DNA of 64,000 nucleotides from Armillaria gallica (Eukaryota; Basidiomycota; Agaricomycetes; Agaricales; Physalacriaceae), in the NCBI GenBank assembly GCA_037576215.1, contig JBANDB010000003.1:2480001-2544000 (forward strand). The letters are read 5' to 3'. Every line of letters begins with the position of its first letter. Within the stretch, counting starts at the first letter, position 1. Below, piece after piece: positions 34,435 through 47,551 of the stretch. The notes below the pieces were generated by a model. That model made no database searches and was not told the DNA's origin. It saw only the letters and a list, made by a program, of their open reading frames with translations. The position numbers and the translations under genes were made by a program.

Positions 34435-36836
34435 CCATTATGAATCACCATCTCCTCCTCCCAGTTCCATAGCTTATGTTACACTCTGCCACACCACCCC
34501 TCCATCCTCGGACTCTCTCTGCCTCTCTTGCCATTGTCGCAGTTGCCCTGTAGGTTGTCATTGTTGTCATTGTTATTCATTCCATAGCCAGCCTTGCTTG
34601 CAGATGGGGTTCGATTATTGATCATGGACGAGCGCAAATGTACTGTTTGTAAGTGATTGGCGCTGATGTCAATGTTGGGGGTTCTGGGTCCATGGGTGAT
34701 AATGGTGCTCATCCCTGTAGCTTAGTCATGCATCAGGTCATCGTTATCATCATCAAGGGTGCTGCTGATGTCGGATGTCATTTGTGGGGGGGGACACTAA
34801 TGTCTCCCATGAGGGCTTATGTGAGGATAGGTGAGGGGACAATACAAGCTATCTGGGGCTTTTGGGGCCACCGGGTGTGTTAAAAACATCTAAAAAGAAA
34901 TATTTAGCATCGAAAAGAATGAAAACAAACCTTAGTACCTCTAAAATGGGCAAACCAGTGAGTGAGCAAACAAGGTAGAGACGTCGAGGTGGAGGAAAAG
35001 CACAAAAAAAAGGTGCCGCACAGCCACTTGATTGCTGTGCAGTTGTGTGGTCCAGAATGATCGTTTGAGCAGAATACACCCTTGGGAGGCATATACCACT
35101 CAACACATGCTCTCCGAGGCCCTGAAAATCATTGGGATATATAATTACAGGTATACAAAGTATATATATGCTATCCTTACATATCCCAAGCCTTTTAGCA
35201 TATCAAAATATCAAATTTACTACAATTACCCAGCATTTCAACCATTTTGAATGATATTTATTCTGTGTACAGTTCTACATACCACCTATGAGCATAACAT
35301 GAGTGACATATTCAATAGTATGTATGCTATCATTGACACAAAGTGTCCGATCCACAGCGATCTGGTCATACAAACCTCATGATTCATTTCATTGCTTCTA
35401 AAACTCATTAGACTATTACACCTATGCTCATTTGACACATTTTTGTCTGACTAAAATTCAGTTGGTCAGGGCAGGTAAACTTGAGAGGCTATAGTACTCA
35501 ACATAGACACATACTACAGTTTGAAGAACACTGCAATCAAAATTGGACCTGTGCTGGAGGCTATGCCTTTTAAAATAAGTGCTGTACATGTATCTTCCAT
35601 GATAAATGACATGTACTGTCACATACTGCAAAGATTACAGTCTCAAAAAGTATTTACAAAACAATAATACACTAACACATATCATCCATTGTTATTTAAA
35701 TGGCTGGAAGAGTTTTTGCAAGCGTAAATTACAGGTCATTGCACACAATGATCAAGTTCAGAAAGGCCTGGCAAATTCTGAAAATCAGTGAAACACTGTT
35801 TTTTTTTTTACATAGCCTGAAACACAGTGAGGAATAAAATAACCTAGGGTCATTTATTCTTTCATTCTTTGTCCTATTGCTTTTTTAAAAACCGAGTACA
35901 GTACACTGCCAGCTATCTCAAAATTTGGTCTACTTTCAAAGGCTTACCATATTGGGAGTACTATGTTCCCATGGTAGGTACATCCAAATGCTCGCCAATG
36001 AATCCAGCCAAAATAAATAGTGCTCATGCCATGGAAGCAGCAGCTGTTGTTCAGAGATTACATTTTGGGTCCATACATTTATTTTAAAACCCAGGCAGTG
36101 AGTGGGAGAGTGGAAAATGCAATGTTGCTTGAGGCAATACCCCACCAGCCTACCAGCATATTTTAGGGGTGGCTGTGTTTTTAAGTGATTAGTAAATACT
36201 CTGACACACTGTCGGAAATGGCAAATGACAAAATATTTGACAGGGACAGATTTTGTGTAGAAAAAAGCGGCAAATTTGTGCTGAATAGTAAAAAAAATTT
36301 CCACCCATTCAGATTTTTTCTAGGCTGAGGCTGAATTGGGCCTTGAGGTTATAACCATGATTTTCAGCAAATGACTTTGTGGTTATATCCAGGATGCTGA
36401 GGCTCAGATATACAACCAGGGCTGTCTTCAGTCTATGTGCCACATATATATATTTCCTCAGCGGTACAGTCTACATTGCCATCCAATGTATTGTGATCTT
36501 CTATGGAGGTACTGGGGCAGGGCTTGGTTTGGGGTGTCAGTGTTGTCTTAGGTATATCAAAGAAGGTGACTGATCCTTCCATGTACTCATCCCAGGATCC
36601 CCTTTTGATTGCTTGTTCAAATGCAATGCAAAATAAAGTGGGTGAACATTCCAATTAGCTGGAGACCATGTCAGGAAGCCCAACAACAAGGTCTACTGAC
36701 AGTAACCATCACTTGGAATGTTCACTTCGACAACTCTATGGTTGAAGATGCATTAATAGGATATGTAGTCAATATAATATATCTAAACTGTATGATTGTC
36801 TTGGTAAATGGCACATAGGATGATAGGAAAATGTTG
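34435..36836. other. Old repeat-derived, AT-rich DNA
   Basis: No gene can be supported. A stretch around 34848-34882 (ending GGGGCCACCGGGTG) recurs inverted at about 44455-44490. Runs of T/A and short frames on both strands look like decayed insertions. Confidence 0.3.
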
Positions 36837-38179
36837 TTAGTGGTGCACTTCTGTATGCTGACAACCATATAAAAAAATGGAATCCTCATCGTTCACCCTC
36901 TGTTCAGAGGCATCCTCAAGGTTATCCCCCCTTTCTGGCAGAACTTCAAGGTTGTTATTGACTGTGACACACTGTGTAACATCATCCTGGGAGCCCATCT
37001 GTTCACTATCTCGCCCAAAATGAAGTGATGACATCATGCTTCCCTCCCAAGAGTCATCTGGCCGCGCTTGTCCTGCAGCAACACGCCCAATGAGAAGTGT
37101 TGGGGCTACTCCCTATTACATTGCAGTGAGATGGTTGTCAGTACCAAAAAAATAATGGTTCTTATCGTACTCTTGCGAATCCTGCCACGATTTCTGTGTA
37201 GTAGTTTGTCGTATTCCGGCAAGCCAGCAAGACAATATCTAGGAGCAGAGAAATTGCATAGAGAGCTGAGGATTCGACCAAAATTTCTATGACATGGCGG
37301 TAAACTCTGAATGGTCTCCCTGATCTGGGGCTGGCCTGTCCAACACTCAAGATACGGAAAATAATCATCAAGGTGCACCAGAGGGTTGTTGCAAAAATAA
37401 AAGCCAGATAGAGAACCATAAGAAGATAGGTAAATGCCACTGAGGATATGGCTGTGCCAATGCATTGTTTGTATGTCATTATGATTTTTGAAACTGTGCC
37501 AACCCAGCATGAGCAGGAAATATTAAGGGGCAAGGATTGTTGCACCAATTCCGGATATGAGAAAAAGGATCGGAAGCACGACAACAGGCCAGCGCTTTCC
37601 CCAAACCATCCAGCAGCGCCAAATCTAGAATGAGGATATCATTTAGCATCGGCATGGGCATTCAACAGAGTTATAATACCATGGCAGAGTCTGCGCAGAT
37701 AGTGGAGATCATGCCTGTGATAACCATAGGAATTTCTAAGTTGCTGAAAGTAGAATACCACAGATATTCGTTCATGAAGGTTTGCCCATGCTTGATGTAT
37801 ATGAAGCGTATATATGACCAACGGAGGGCAAAGTCAATGGCAGCCATGATATGAACGATCATGATAACTACGATCATGGCTCTTCCAATAGGTTGACATT
37901 TTTGGGTATCTGCGTGACTGATTTCAGTATTGAAGAAATAGGAGAGGATACGTAGGAACATGTTTTCTTGAATCCTCACAGATGTTCCACAATGTGAAGG
38001 CCACAATTCCGGTATATATGCCTACACGTGTCTCTAAGGTTAGACCAATGATTAAGGGGGTTATGAAAGTTCGTACCAAATAATTGACCTTGGAAAATAC
38101 CCCGATTCAACCCAGTATCAAGAAGTTTGACAATGAGAGCAAGGTAGTCGGCAGTATAACCTTCTGAACTATCTGCCAT
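36837..38179 (-). CDS. Agaricomycete seven-TM-like membrane protein, 342 aa
   Basis: Six exons join in frame: 38179-38101, 38021-37980, 37909-37680, 37624-37546, 37493-37171 and 37112-36837, all with GT-AG introns. The protein has several hydrophobic helices (GIVAFTLWNI, MIVVIMIVHIMAA, VVVLPILFLISG, SSVAFTYLLMVLYLAFIFA, ALYAISLLLDIVLLA and others). It also carries the block IWRCWMVWGKRW and a tail motif GRVAAGQARPDDSWEGS, which I associate with a large family of predicted GPCR-like proteins of unknown ligand in mushroom fungi. An acidic cytoplasmic-type tail follows. No breaks are seen. The function is not known; plasma-membrane location is inferred. The nearest transposon debris lies just downstream. 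Confidence 0.8.
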
Positions 38180-39299
38180 GAAGGTCGGTGGTTAGATTCA
38201 GATTGGTGATGACGAACGAGAGAGAGGATGAGGAAGATGGACCTCGGTGCATCGCTCATATAAAGGATAAATCATTGTTTCAGAAGACACCCGTAGAGAG
38301 AAATTTCGAGTCGTGGCATGGCAATTTGATGAGAACGAAGGCCTTCCCAATTTCTGATACATAGCAGCGATATAATCCTTATTTGGAGCGAAAGACGATG
38401 CAATAGCGAGAAGAGATCAATCTGTATTTAGCAGGGTACTAATTCTCCTTGATGAGAAGATCGTGTTGCAGGTAGAAGTACGGCATTACGCAGCTTGATT
38501 CTCCAAGCAGGGACAACAGAATAGCTGAGATTCATTTTCGGAGCTTCGGGGCTGATCAGAGGATCAGTGAGCACTGAGTGGGCTTCCAGTTCTGGCGATT
38601 ATTGTCGTATTGTCTACCAGTCATCGGCAGGGTTACCGAGCCTTCGTGAATAGCCGGCTCCGAATCCGTTACTTACTTTCCATCAGCTACTTAGCCCAAC
38701 ATCGATGAGACCTCAGACAGGTATAATAAACGAGTTGCTCATTTTCGTTTCCCCCCAGATCCTCGATTCCTATGACATGTATCTCAGTGACGTCCGTGGT
38801 GCAAGAGGGACCATGGAAACAGTTGCATTATCAGGATCATGAACCATATGTATCAGTCGATGCAGATACACCTTTGCCAGTATTCCCCTAGTCGCCATCA
38901 TTGAAACCCTGAGAAGCGCACTAGATTACGTGCGTTCGCTCTAAAGTTGTATTTATCTCCGAGTTCCTGGATCTGATTCGACCTTTGCATGAAGCCGGCG
39001 AAGCATGGGTCACAGAAGACAGACGGAGAGTCGCTTTGAATCCTCGTTCGGTAAACACTTCCACTTTAAGTCGATCTTCAGGTTCGAGTCATTCGACAAC
39101 ATTTTGTTTGGTACCTGTGTGGAGGGCATCCTTCTTGTCTCAATTAAAAGGATTTCTGCAGCCATATCATACTGACATGAAAATATAGATCCGGGAGACG
39201 AATGTGCGGAGAGCAGGAAACGACGATCGATGGTCCTACTTGTGCGTCAGACAGGGTCGAAGACTAGCATGCACTAAGAACTTACCAAAAGAGTAAGTA
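38180..39299. other. Intergenic, no gene seen
   Basis: It contains upstream sequence of the membrane-protein gene and no frame with recognisable features. Confidence 0.4.
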
Positions 39300-39709
39300 C
39301 TACGAGTCTTCTTTATCCCCAGCTTCTTTTGGACTTGTAACGGTCATTTTCTCAGCAGGCTGCATTTGTTCAGGTCTGGGTGCATTAGGATCACGGGTCG
39401 CCTCCAAATCGCTCCTCACTTGCTCATCGAACGAGTCCTCGTTGAAAGACTTATCGCAGCACGACCCGCAGCATCCACTAGTAGATGTACCCGAGCCGCT
39501 GCCATAGCTATCTGTGAAGACATGAGCTCGAATCTCTGTGGCCTTTGTTTGATAGTACGCACTGAGCATACACCAGTTACTGAGAGCCGAACACCCAGCT
39601 ACGCCTGTATATGACCAGTTTTAGCGAATGTGAATCCCTACCAGGAAAAGGAGAAGATACAGCAAGCACCGCAACATATCGAGGCGCAGATATCTCCTCC
39701 GTCGTCCAT
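39300..39709 (-). CDS. Small Cys-rich protein with CCGSCC motif
   Basis: The main exon encodes a Gly/Ser run, CCGSCCDKSFNEDSFDEQ, then a charged tail with TRDPNAPRPE. This C-terminal pattern recurs in small Agaricomycete proteins of unknown role. An upstream exon from the ATG at 39709 (MDDGGDICASICCGACC) adds more cysteine pairs and can be joined by a GT-AG intron (about 39638-39555), giving roughly 110 residues. Cysteine pairs near the N-terminus may be acylated for membrane attachment (inference). The splice choice is uncertain. Confidence 0.45.
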
Positions 39710-41084
39710 GCTTCAAATGTGGGGAATGGTAAAATAGTATGATAGTGGTGGGCCTATAAGAAGAGCTCAAGTGTCATGCGAATAGCTCCCTTTCCTTGAT
39801 CTTATAACTGGTGCGACTCCGACGACGGTGGGAGACTGCGTAAGACGTCCGTCCTCGACGCTGACCGTCAAGTCTCAGAAGCCGATGCATTGCTTTGTGG
39901 GCCCGGTGGCTGTGCTTAGGTTGCCGCGACTGTACCATGAATTGAACCTAAATCTCCGTCTACAAGCAATTTTCTCCCTGTGATCAACAAAAAATCAATC
40001 ATCTTGATGGTCGTTACGCTGGCTTCATATATTGGAATCGGGAGGCTCGAGACGGTGGAATAAGCGAAAAAAAGCGGTCAAATATCCGTTGCAAACGAGA
40101 TAATACAATTCTTTGATGCGACAGTTGTATCCAAAAGTCGCAGGCAGAAGCAACAAATGCGTACAAGGAAATGAAAAGATAATATCAAGGATGTTAATTC
40201 GCGGCAACTGAGAAGAACGACGAGTCGGCGTAATGATCAGCGCCGAAGATGTGAGATCGAATACCTAACATCGCCATCAGATACTTACAGTATCCAGTCT
40301 AAGTTTGCGCACCAGTAGGGTACAAGGCAATGTTACGGGTCTTATAGGGTGAACCCATTCGATACAGAAAAACCTGGACAAGTTATGCTAACAAGGAAGC
40401 GTCCTGCTGATCATGGTCGCGCTCTGAGTGTTAAATAAGCGCAGATAGCTCCAAGGGACAAAATTGAAACCATGTTTCGAAAGTATCTAACATGAAAGAT
40501 GAGCGCTTCACAACAAGACGGCAATGCAACGTTACTTACCATTACTAGCAGTCTAGACAGCGAACACTCAGCAAACCTCATAACAGGATGGGCGACTATT
40601 GTATTGTCCGCCGCGAAGATGCGGAGTCCACACCAAAGTCATACAGCCCAAACCACATTTCTTAGACATCACAGTTCATTCAGTATGCGCAAAATTCTGG
40701 TCGAGAAATATCATTTCTGTTGCTAAATAGCGGATACAGTGAAACGACCCAAAACAATAGCTACAGCTTGCAATTGTCCAAAACTCCAGCTACGCGCACC
40801 CCATAGGAACACGTCGAGGCGCGGCGATATATTGTACCACAACGGCGCCGGGAAAGACTAAGCCCTTCCCCCGTTTTGCGATACGACAGCACATGCTAAG
40901 TCGTTTTTTACTCTGCAAGATAAAGGTCATCAGGAATAATGTGGGCGCGACGGAAGAAAATATACGCACTGGAACGGGCTCTCATCTTTCTGCGCTTGCG
41001 CCTGAGTCTGCGGGACCTCTTTTTCTTCCACTTCTCTCTCATTCTATGTAGTCGACGTTAGAGCTTGCAATGGAAAAATAAGAG
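39710..41084. other. Intergenic, no gene seen
   Basis: Short frames only, without motifs. Nothing that I can support. Confidence 0.4.
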
Positions 41085-42231
41085 CTAGTGCATACTTGGC
41101 TGTTGTGAGTGGAGAGTAGTGTGCAGGTTTACGACAGTGCTCGATCCAAGACGATCGAGGACCTTGGCACTATCGACTCGCTGTAAGACGGTGTCGAGCT
41201 GACTTGCAATCCACACTCCCGTCCTCCTCATTCCCTCCTCTATGGAAACGCGCGGCTTCCAGGGATGAAGGACCTTCAAAGCCGTGTTGTTGTTGGAATT
41301 GCGCGCAGTAACACCAAGGGGTCGCTCTGTCTGATACTCAAACAGTACATCATCTGGCATTACCTTGGCACAATCGAGCGCCAGATGCGCCAGAGCCTTG
41401 ATCGTCACGGCATGGTCTGAACCAATATTGACGGGCTCGGTGTGGTCGGACCTGAGGAGCGCCAAAATCCCCTCCACACAATCGTCGATGCAGAATAAGC
41501 TCCGACGCTGACTCCCATCATCCCATACCTCGAAACGAGCCTTTGATCCTGGTTTGATAGTATGCTTGGCGACAAAGGCTTTTCGAAGGAGGGCTGCTGG
41601 GGCTTTCTCTCTGCCATTGAACCAAGCACTGCCGGGGCCAAAAATATCATGGAAGCGCGCAATGCGGATAGATAGCTTATGAGAGAAGGAGTAAAGGATG
41701 AGCTCGGTGTTGAGCTTGTCGAACCCGTAGAGACCTTATGGGTTAGGATACAACCCTTTCGACCATACATCTCCTTCACGGAGCGAGATATCGCCTTTCG
41801 AAGGGATGGTAGACGGATATACACAAGCGGAAGATGCAAAGAAGAAACATTCGACGGCGGCATCGATAGAAGCGGAAAGGAGATGGAGGGTCATTAGATG
41901 ATTATCCTTGTAGATGGCAAAATCGTTGGCATCGTGAGCTGCACTCGTGATGGCCGCAAAGTGAAGAACGGTCTTGCAGTCACGGATGACTTTGGCGCAC
42001 ACCTCTGGGTTTCGCAGATCTCCAATGAAATAGTCGGTGCAGATGTTCGTATGGTCGTGCGGTGGACCATGAATATCCACGACGCGGACGACGTGGCCTT
42101 CTTGGAGAAGACGACGAGCGACGGCAGAGCCCTATAAACAAGCTATTTCAGCATCAAAGCAACGAGAAATGGGAAGGAAAAAGACGGACAATAAAACCAA
42201 AACCACCGGTAACAAGAAACGAGTCCTTCAT
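41085..42231 (-). pseudogene. GDP-mannose 3,5-epimerase-like SDR with one nonsense codon
   Basis: Exon 1 (42231-42190) encodes MKDSFLVTGGFGFI. After an intron of about 57 bp, exon 2 (from 42131) continues GSAVARRLL, completing the Rossmann TGGxGxxG motif for NAD. Downstream are SSACVYP (catalytic Cys region), LYGFDKLNTE (YxxxK), GREKAPAALLRK, RRSFLCIDDCVEG and ARNSNNN, an order typical of plant-type GDP-mannose 3,5-epimerases. The frame is open to 41085 except for TAA at 41738-41736, just before YxxxK, at a position where Gln (CAA) is plausible. It is therefore either a recently inactivated gene or a sequence error. A GDP-sugar transporter lies about 10 kb away (52269). Confidence 0.7.
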
Positions 42232-44711
42232 TCTCGCCAGAAGGTTAACTGTGGATAGAGCAATTGTAGTCTCGTTATATCCAAGAAACGCAGAGTGCTT
42301 CGTTCTGCCCACCACCAACACCGACGGTCCGATGTCAGCATATCTAAGTGCCAATCATTGACAGACGGAATCCGGACTGTAGAATGTCTGCTGCGGTGAG
42401 TTTCGAAGCCTCAGTTGGTCCAGAAAGGACTGCTAGCAAAATAAAGTTGTTGGGCCCGCGTGTACAATAGAGTCGCTCCCTTCACACGGACCCTCTTCGT
42501 GACAGTAATACACTCGTATCCACGATTCTGGAGCCCTTTGCCAAGATTGAGAATGTGGTGGGAGTATATCGGGACGCCGTGCAGGATCACTGAGTTTTAA
42601 GCCACTAAGCGTTGCGAATTACCGCGAAACAATGAGGTGTTTGATCCCAAGTGGCAGATATGTGATGAAGAACAGTTTTGACCAATTGAAATCGATGTCA
42701 CAGAGTGTATCGGCGGCAATGGTGACGGAAATAGTGGTAGCTATGTGGCTGGTTCCGCTTTGTGTATGTCAGATAGATACAGTCGGGATATCTAGATCCT
42801 TAGCTTACCGGCTACAAAATTGTACGGAACGAGAATCTCCCATGATATCACAGGACTCAAACTCCTCCGACCCATAAGACTCTCCGCGAAATTTGGGTGA
42901 TTCTGAAGTACGTGCCTCACGTAAACGATAACATAGACAATGTTCGTGGCTGTTTACGGTGTTGCCAGTGTTGCTATTTTCCCCCCTTGTTGCCATCCAT
43001 GATCTTTTGACGTCCAACGAGACGTCTTGTGAAAACGCGAGCAAATCGCAGAAGACCCTCTATGTTGGAGCCTCCAAAGATATCCCCAGAAGGAAGGACA
43101 CCGGTAAGCACCCTACCTGTTTCATGCCCATTCCAGCATCAAGTAGACGCTGCGGTGATATTCAGGAAGAGGAGTTGGAAGTTACGGAGACGGAAAAAAT
43201 GATGGTGGAGAAAAGAGCAAGGTTCAAGAATCGGTCCGGTGTGGCTTGAGACGACCGGCAAGTCCCGGTTCCGCTTAGTGTATATTTTCCTCTACCATCG
43301 ACACCAACACCAACACCATCGTCTGCAAGACTGTTCAAGACATTTGTTTTCTGGCGGGAATTCTATGAATATCGATACACGTACTAATTTGGTGGAGTAT
43401 GTGTATAATGCCGGGATGCTACTGCAACACTATTGGCGGTGTTCCCAGTAGGTCGAGTCCATCTCGTCGTGGTCCTGAATCTGCATGCTTGCACAGGAAT
43501 TCCTGATAATAGGTGTCGACAGGAGTGGCCTCAAGCGGACCTGTTTTTGTTCTTGAAAAGTCGAGCGGTGAATTCATCTCTCAGCGATTTGTTTCCGTGG
43601 ACGCTTCCTTTCAAGGCAATCAAGTTTACGATTCCAAAAATGATATGTTAGTATCTGTTCTCGACTCTTTATTGGGAGAATTGAACTTACTTGTATTTCA
43701 TCCAGAATCTACAACAGGACCGGCGACACCAGGCCTAAACCCACGCCCTCGAAATCGTACCTCCTCACCAAACGGTGATCTCATCAGCAGAGCGCGCCAG
43801 GCGTGGTGAGGATCCGGGGATGTCCGATCCAGCTAGGCGCATACCCGAAGAGCCGGTGGGTTCACCCACCACGACACCACCTGGTCGACATGACTCAGCC
43901 TTTCACAGCGTCCTTGCCATGCCTCACATGAGACTGTCGATCCTGACCTATCTGCCATAATACTCACCCCGCCCCTGTAGAACCAACGACATGCTCATAC
44001 GGTACTAAGCATGGCGAAAGAACGTGTGGTCGCGGGTGTCCACGCTTCGCGTCGATACATACCTTCTTGTTACGGTACTGCCATTCATGGTTTTGATTTT
44101 TGCTCGACTCGCTTGATCGGTCTGAGACTTGCGAAAGAGGCTGTGCATACGAGCGATCCTTCTGTTGGCCAGGCCCCTTCTGTTGCTCTCCTGTCACTCT
44201 TTATATACTCTGTGTACCTCGGACTGCCTACCTCGGACCTCGGTTACGAGGTTGTCCTCCTTTATGAGCGACTTCGTGGAGGTCCCCTGAAGCTCCCGCC
44301 AAACTTTGTCCGGCAAAATCGTGGAAATAAGGCCTCATCATGCACCTTATCACATCATGTCGTGCACCAAATCCTCTCAGAAGAGGTTCGTTTCTTAGGT
44401 ATCAAATTCCAGTACTTATTATGTAAGTTATCTAGATAGTTTTGGCTTATCCCACCGGGTGGCCCCAAGAGCCCCGGATAACGACCATTTCACCCTCACC
44501 CCCCGCGTAATCCCTCACCCAACTCAAATTGACTGCCGACCCCTTTGACGACGCCCGATACGGCTACTACATGGCCCATTCCTAATGCGACCTATGCCCG
44601 GCTGTATTTACCTCGATATTCCCCCATGCCCAGCCGCGACCGATCCCACCATCCGAATCCCACATGTCGGCCCCAATCATCGTTGGGCAGCAGTGACCCC
44701 AAAGGCTCCGT

Positions 44712-44780
44712 AGTATTTGGGGAATCGAACCCCAGTACTCATTCTATAGAAGCAACATCCGTTGCGCCAGACCAGCGTTA
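44712..44780 (-). other. tRNA-like relic with B box
   Basis: The minus strand reads TGGCGCAACGG (A-box-like), then TGGGGTTCGATTCCCCA (T-arm with B box). I cannot build a 7-bp acceptor stem or a proper anticodon arm, so it is not a functional tRNA. It may be a tRNA pseudogene or a SINE head. Confidence 0.3.
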
Positions 44781-45189
44781 GGATGATATACAGGAAGCCT
44801 CCAATTCAATTCATCGACGGTTTTCAAACCTTGTTATTCGTCCGCTGAGTCAACTGGTCTTTTCTCTACAGCCCTTGTCATCGATGGAGGAGTCGGTGCC
44901 CCCCACATCCCCTCCACCATATTCTTAAACTGATGAATGCGAACATGGCTGGATTCGCTCTGGTGAAATAGTTGACGGGGACGACGGCGGCCATCATGTC
45001 GACAGAAATGCCTTGTGCGCCTCTAAGATCGATATCTGTGTTGGAAGATCCCAAGAAACAGGAGATCAACGCAGCAAAAAGATGGGCCTGAACGTAACGC
45101 TAGGACAGACTTAATGCGGAAGCAAGACCCGATAATATTAGAGCGATGGGATTTAACAGCGAGCACAAAAATAACGTGCAGAACCATAT

Positions 45190-45260
45190 ACTGCTGCAAT
45201 CCAGATGCGGGGAATCGAACCCCACGAAGCAGCGATATTATCAATTATGCCATAGTTTCC
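45190..45260 (-). other. Second tRNA-like relic with B box
   Basis: The minus strand reads TGGCATAATTGATAATA (A-box-like), then GTGGGGTTCGATTCCCCGC. The acceptor strands pair only partly (CCGGA with TCTGG) and no normal anticodon arm forms. It has the same strand and T-arm as the relic 480 bp away. Confidence 0.3.
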
Positions 45261-45663
45261 GGACGATTTAGGGTCGTCCTTGTGCGAACAAAGCTGCTAC
45301 TTCTTGTTCCAACAGAAGCAATGCATTATCCACGCTAGCGTCCAGTACCGAGAGTGCTAGAACGAACGTGTAGCAACGGTACCGCAGACCTACGTCGACA
45401 GCAATCGTGTCTTTCCCATACGTTTGGCAGCCAGATCAAGGAGTCCTGTCCAACAGCGATGTCTTGACGTGATACTGGGGTTTACGCCACGGCGAAGACC
45501 GTGGTGATGGTATGAGAGAGAAGACCGGAATTTTTCCCACCCAATCACCGACCTCGAATCAGGTACCCATCCAACAACAAACCACCCTTGACTCAAACTA
45601 CCACCGCGACTATTTAAGTTAACTGAGCATGGCAAGACATTTGCTCTGGCACCTTCGCCTATC

Positions 45664-47349
45664 ATGGTCTCCTCCCTGGAAAAGCATCGTAACGAAACCG
45701 TTCACAACGAGCTGGCGAGCAGCGATATCAGCGAGCGCAAGTTACTACTCAAAATCGATCTATATGTGCTGCCGTACATCTGTGTGATGTATACCCTAGC
45801 TTTTCTGGACCGGTATGTTCGACATCTGATATAGGAATGGAGTTGACCTCAGACTTTTTCCAGCGTGAACATTTCGAATGCGGTCTTGTTCGGACTCAAC
45901 GACGACCTGAAGCTCGTTGGGAACCAGTATAGCACCGCCCTTGTCATCTTCTACGTTCCGTACATCCTATGCGAGATACCCTCGAATATCTTGCTCAAGA
46001 AGCTGAAACCGCACGTCTGGCTGTCTATATGCATGACTATGTTCGGTATCGTCACTATGCTGCAAGGATTCGTCCAGAACTTTGGCGGTCTCATGGCGAC
46101 GCGCTGGTTTCTTGGTGTCTGCGAGGCGGGTGGGTATATGCGCGTCTGTGGGTTTCGTTGGGCTTACTGTAATGGTCAGGCATGTTTCCGGGGTGCTTTT
46201 ACCTCTTGGCGATGTGGTACCGCAGAGAAGAGTCGCAGAAGCGGTTTACGTTCTTTTTCTGCTCAACGACTTTGGCTGGTGCGTTCGGTGGGTTGTCAGC
46301 AAGTGCCATTGGGACGATGGATGGAGTAAGAGGTTATCGTGGGTGGAGATGGGTGTTCATTCTAGGTAGGTCTCGGGCATTTCTGTGGTAGTGAGAGCTG
46401 AGTTAGATTGTCTACCAGAGGGCCTTACCACAGCTCTTTTTGGCATTGCATGGTTCTTCTTCCTACCTGATTTTCCGGAAGAGGCAAAGTTCCTTAACCA
46501 GGAGGAACGCGACTTTGTCAAGAAACGTCTGGCCGCCGATGTTGGTGCCTCCGCTTATCAAGAGAAGGCAACGTGGCGCGATAACCTAGCTGTTTTTAAA
46601 GACTGTCAGTGCTTGTGCAACCCTTTTTTCGAAACTTGCTTATTCGTTGATGATTAGACAAAATTACCATTGGAGGCTTCATGTATTTCGGACTTATTGT
46701 GCCGGCATACGGATATACATATTTTGCGCCAACTATCATCAGTCAACTGGGCTATGGAAGTAGGTTTTTCATGCTCTCTCGGATTTGCCCTTTGTAATCT
46801 TCACTAGCTATCCAATCTCAGTTACATTCCGTTCCACCCTGGGTGGCTGCATTCGGTTTTGCTATGACACTAGCCTTCATCTCTGACCGTTTACGCCACC
46901 GATGGTTCTTTGCCTTCATCTCTGCCGCCGTCTGTCTCATCGGCTTCGCTGTACTGCTATCAGATCCACCGCGGCACGTTAAGTACGGGGCACTCTTTCT
47001 CGCCGTGTCAGGTGCCTATACTTCAATGCCCATCGTCGTTGGGTGGTTTAACACCAACTTGGCGGGTCACACGCGGCGCTCTGTGGGTACGGCGTGGCAA
47101 GTTTCCTTTGGTAACATTGGAGGTATTATTTCCGCGTTCTTGTTTCCGACGGGAGATGGCCCGAAGTATATAAAGGGATACACGATATGCGTGGTGTTCG
47201 CATGCTTAGCCATAGCGTCAAGCGCGGCTTACCTCCTTGCACTCGTACTTGACAATAGAAGCAGAGCGAGGAGCACGCAGCTGGAGGTAACAGAGAAAGA
47301 AAGGGAAAGGCTGGGGGACCTAAATCACGACTACCGATACATGTACTAA
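45664..47349 (+). CDS. MFS transporter of the allantoate/vitamin permease type, 476 aa
   Basis: Six exons join in frame: 45664-45812, 45864-46129, 46180-46365, 46419-46604, 46658-46759 and 46808-47349. The protein starts with an acidic cytosolic segment, then ERKLLLKIDLYVLPYI and LAFLDRVNISNA, the hallmark of the fungal Dal5-like anion:cation symporter family. Later come IPSNILLKKLKPHVWL, RWFLGVCEAG, GWRWVFI and SVPPWVAAF. About twelve hydrophobic segments are visible. Substrates of this family include allantoate, nicotinate, pantothenate and biotin precursors; which one applies here cannot be told. The plasma membrane is likely. The gene is intact. Confidence 0.9.
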
Positions 47350-47551
47350 ATTATGGTCGAGTATGTATGCACATGCGATCACAACACTTTTATCGACCAG
47401 TTCTATTCCAAGTCTACTGCCTCCTTGGTGCCCCTTGGTATTCCCAGTGTCACTGCCGACGTCACGCGAGGGCCGTCATGGTTTACCGATGTCGTCGGCT
47501 CGATGTCCCCTTCCCACGTAGATCCTACTGAACTAGCGAGGTAAGGTGCAT

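Larger units (their letters stand above)
42232..45663. other. Long stretch without a supported gene
   Basis: Several short frames exist; those at 42959-43249 and 43513-43809 (+) are the longest, but they have no domain and no convincing splice structure. It contains a repeat shared with 34.85 kb (44455-44490) and two tRNA-like B-box segments (about 44715-44775 and 45190-45260). It probably holds an unrecognised short gene or relics. Confidence 0.3.

Noticed and set aside
31363..34438. The 32713-34434 unit as a clean insertion into repeat copy B
   Set aside because: The CCGT/CTGT flanks look like a duplication, but copy B sequence does not resume to the right, so a simple insertion is not shown.
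41405..41863. Long minus-strand ORF within the epimerase region
   Set aside because: It is a shadow. The conserved epimerase motifs are in the other frame, which continues on both sides of the single TAA.
44712..45260. Two functional tRNA genes
   Set aside because: The T-arm and B box are good, but the acceptor stems do not pair and no 7-base anticodon loop forms.
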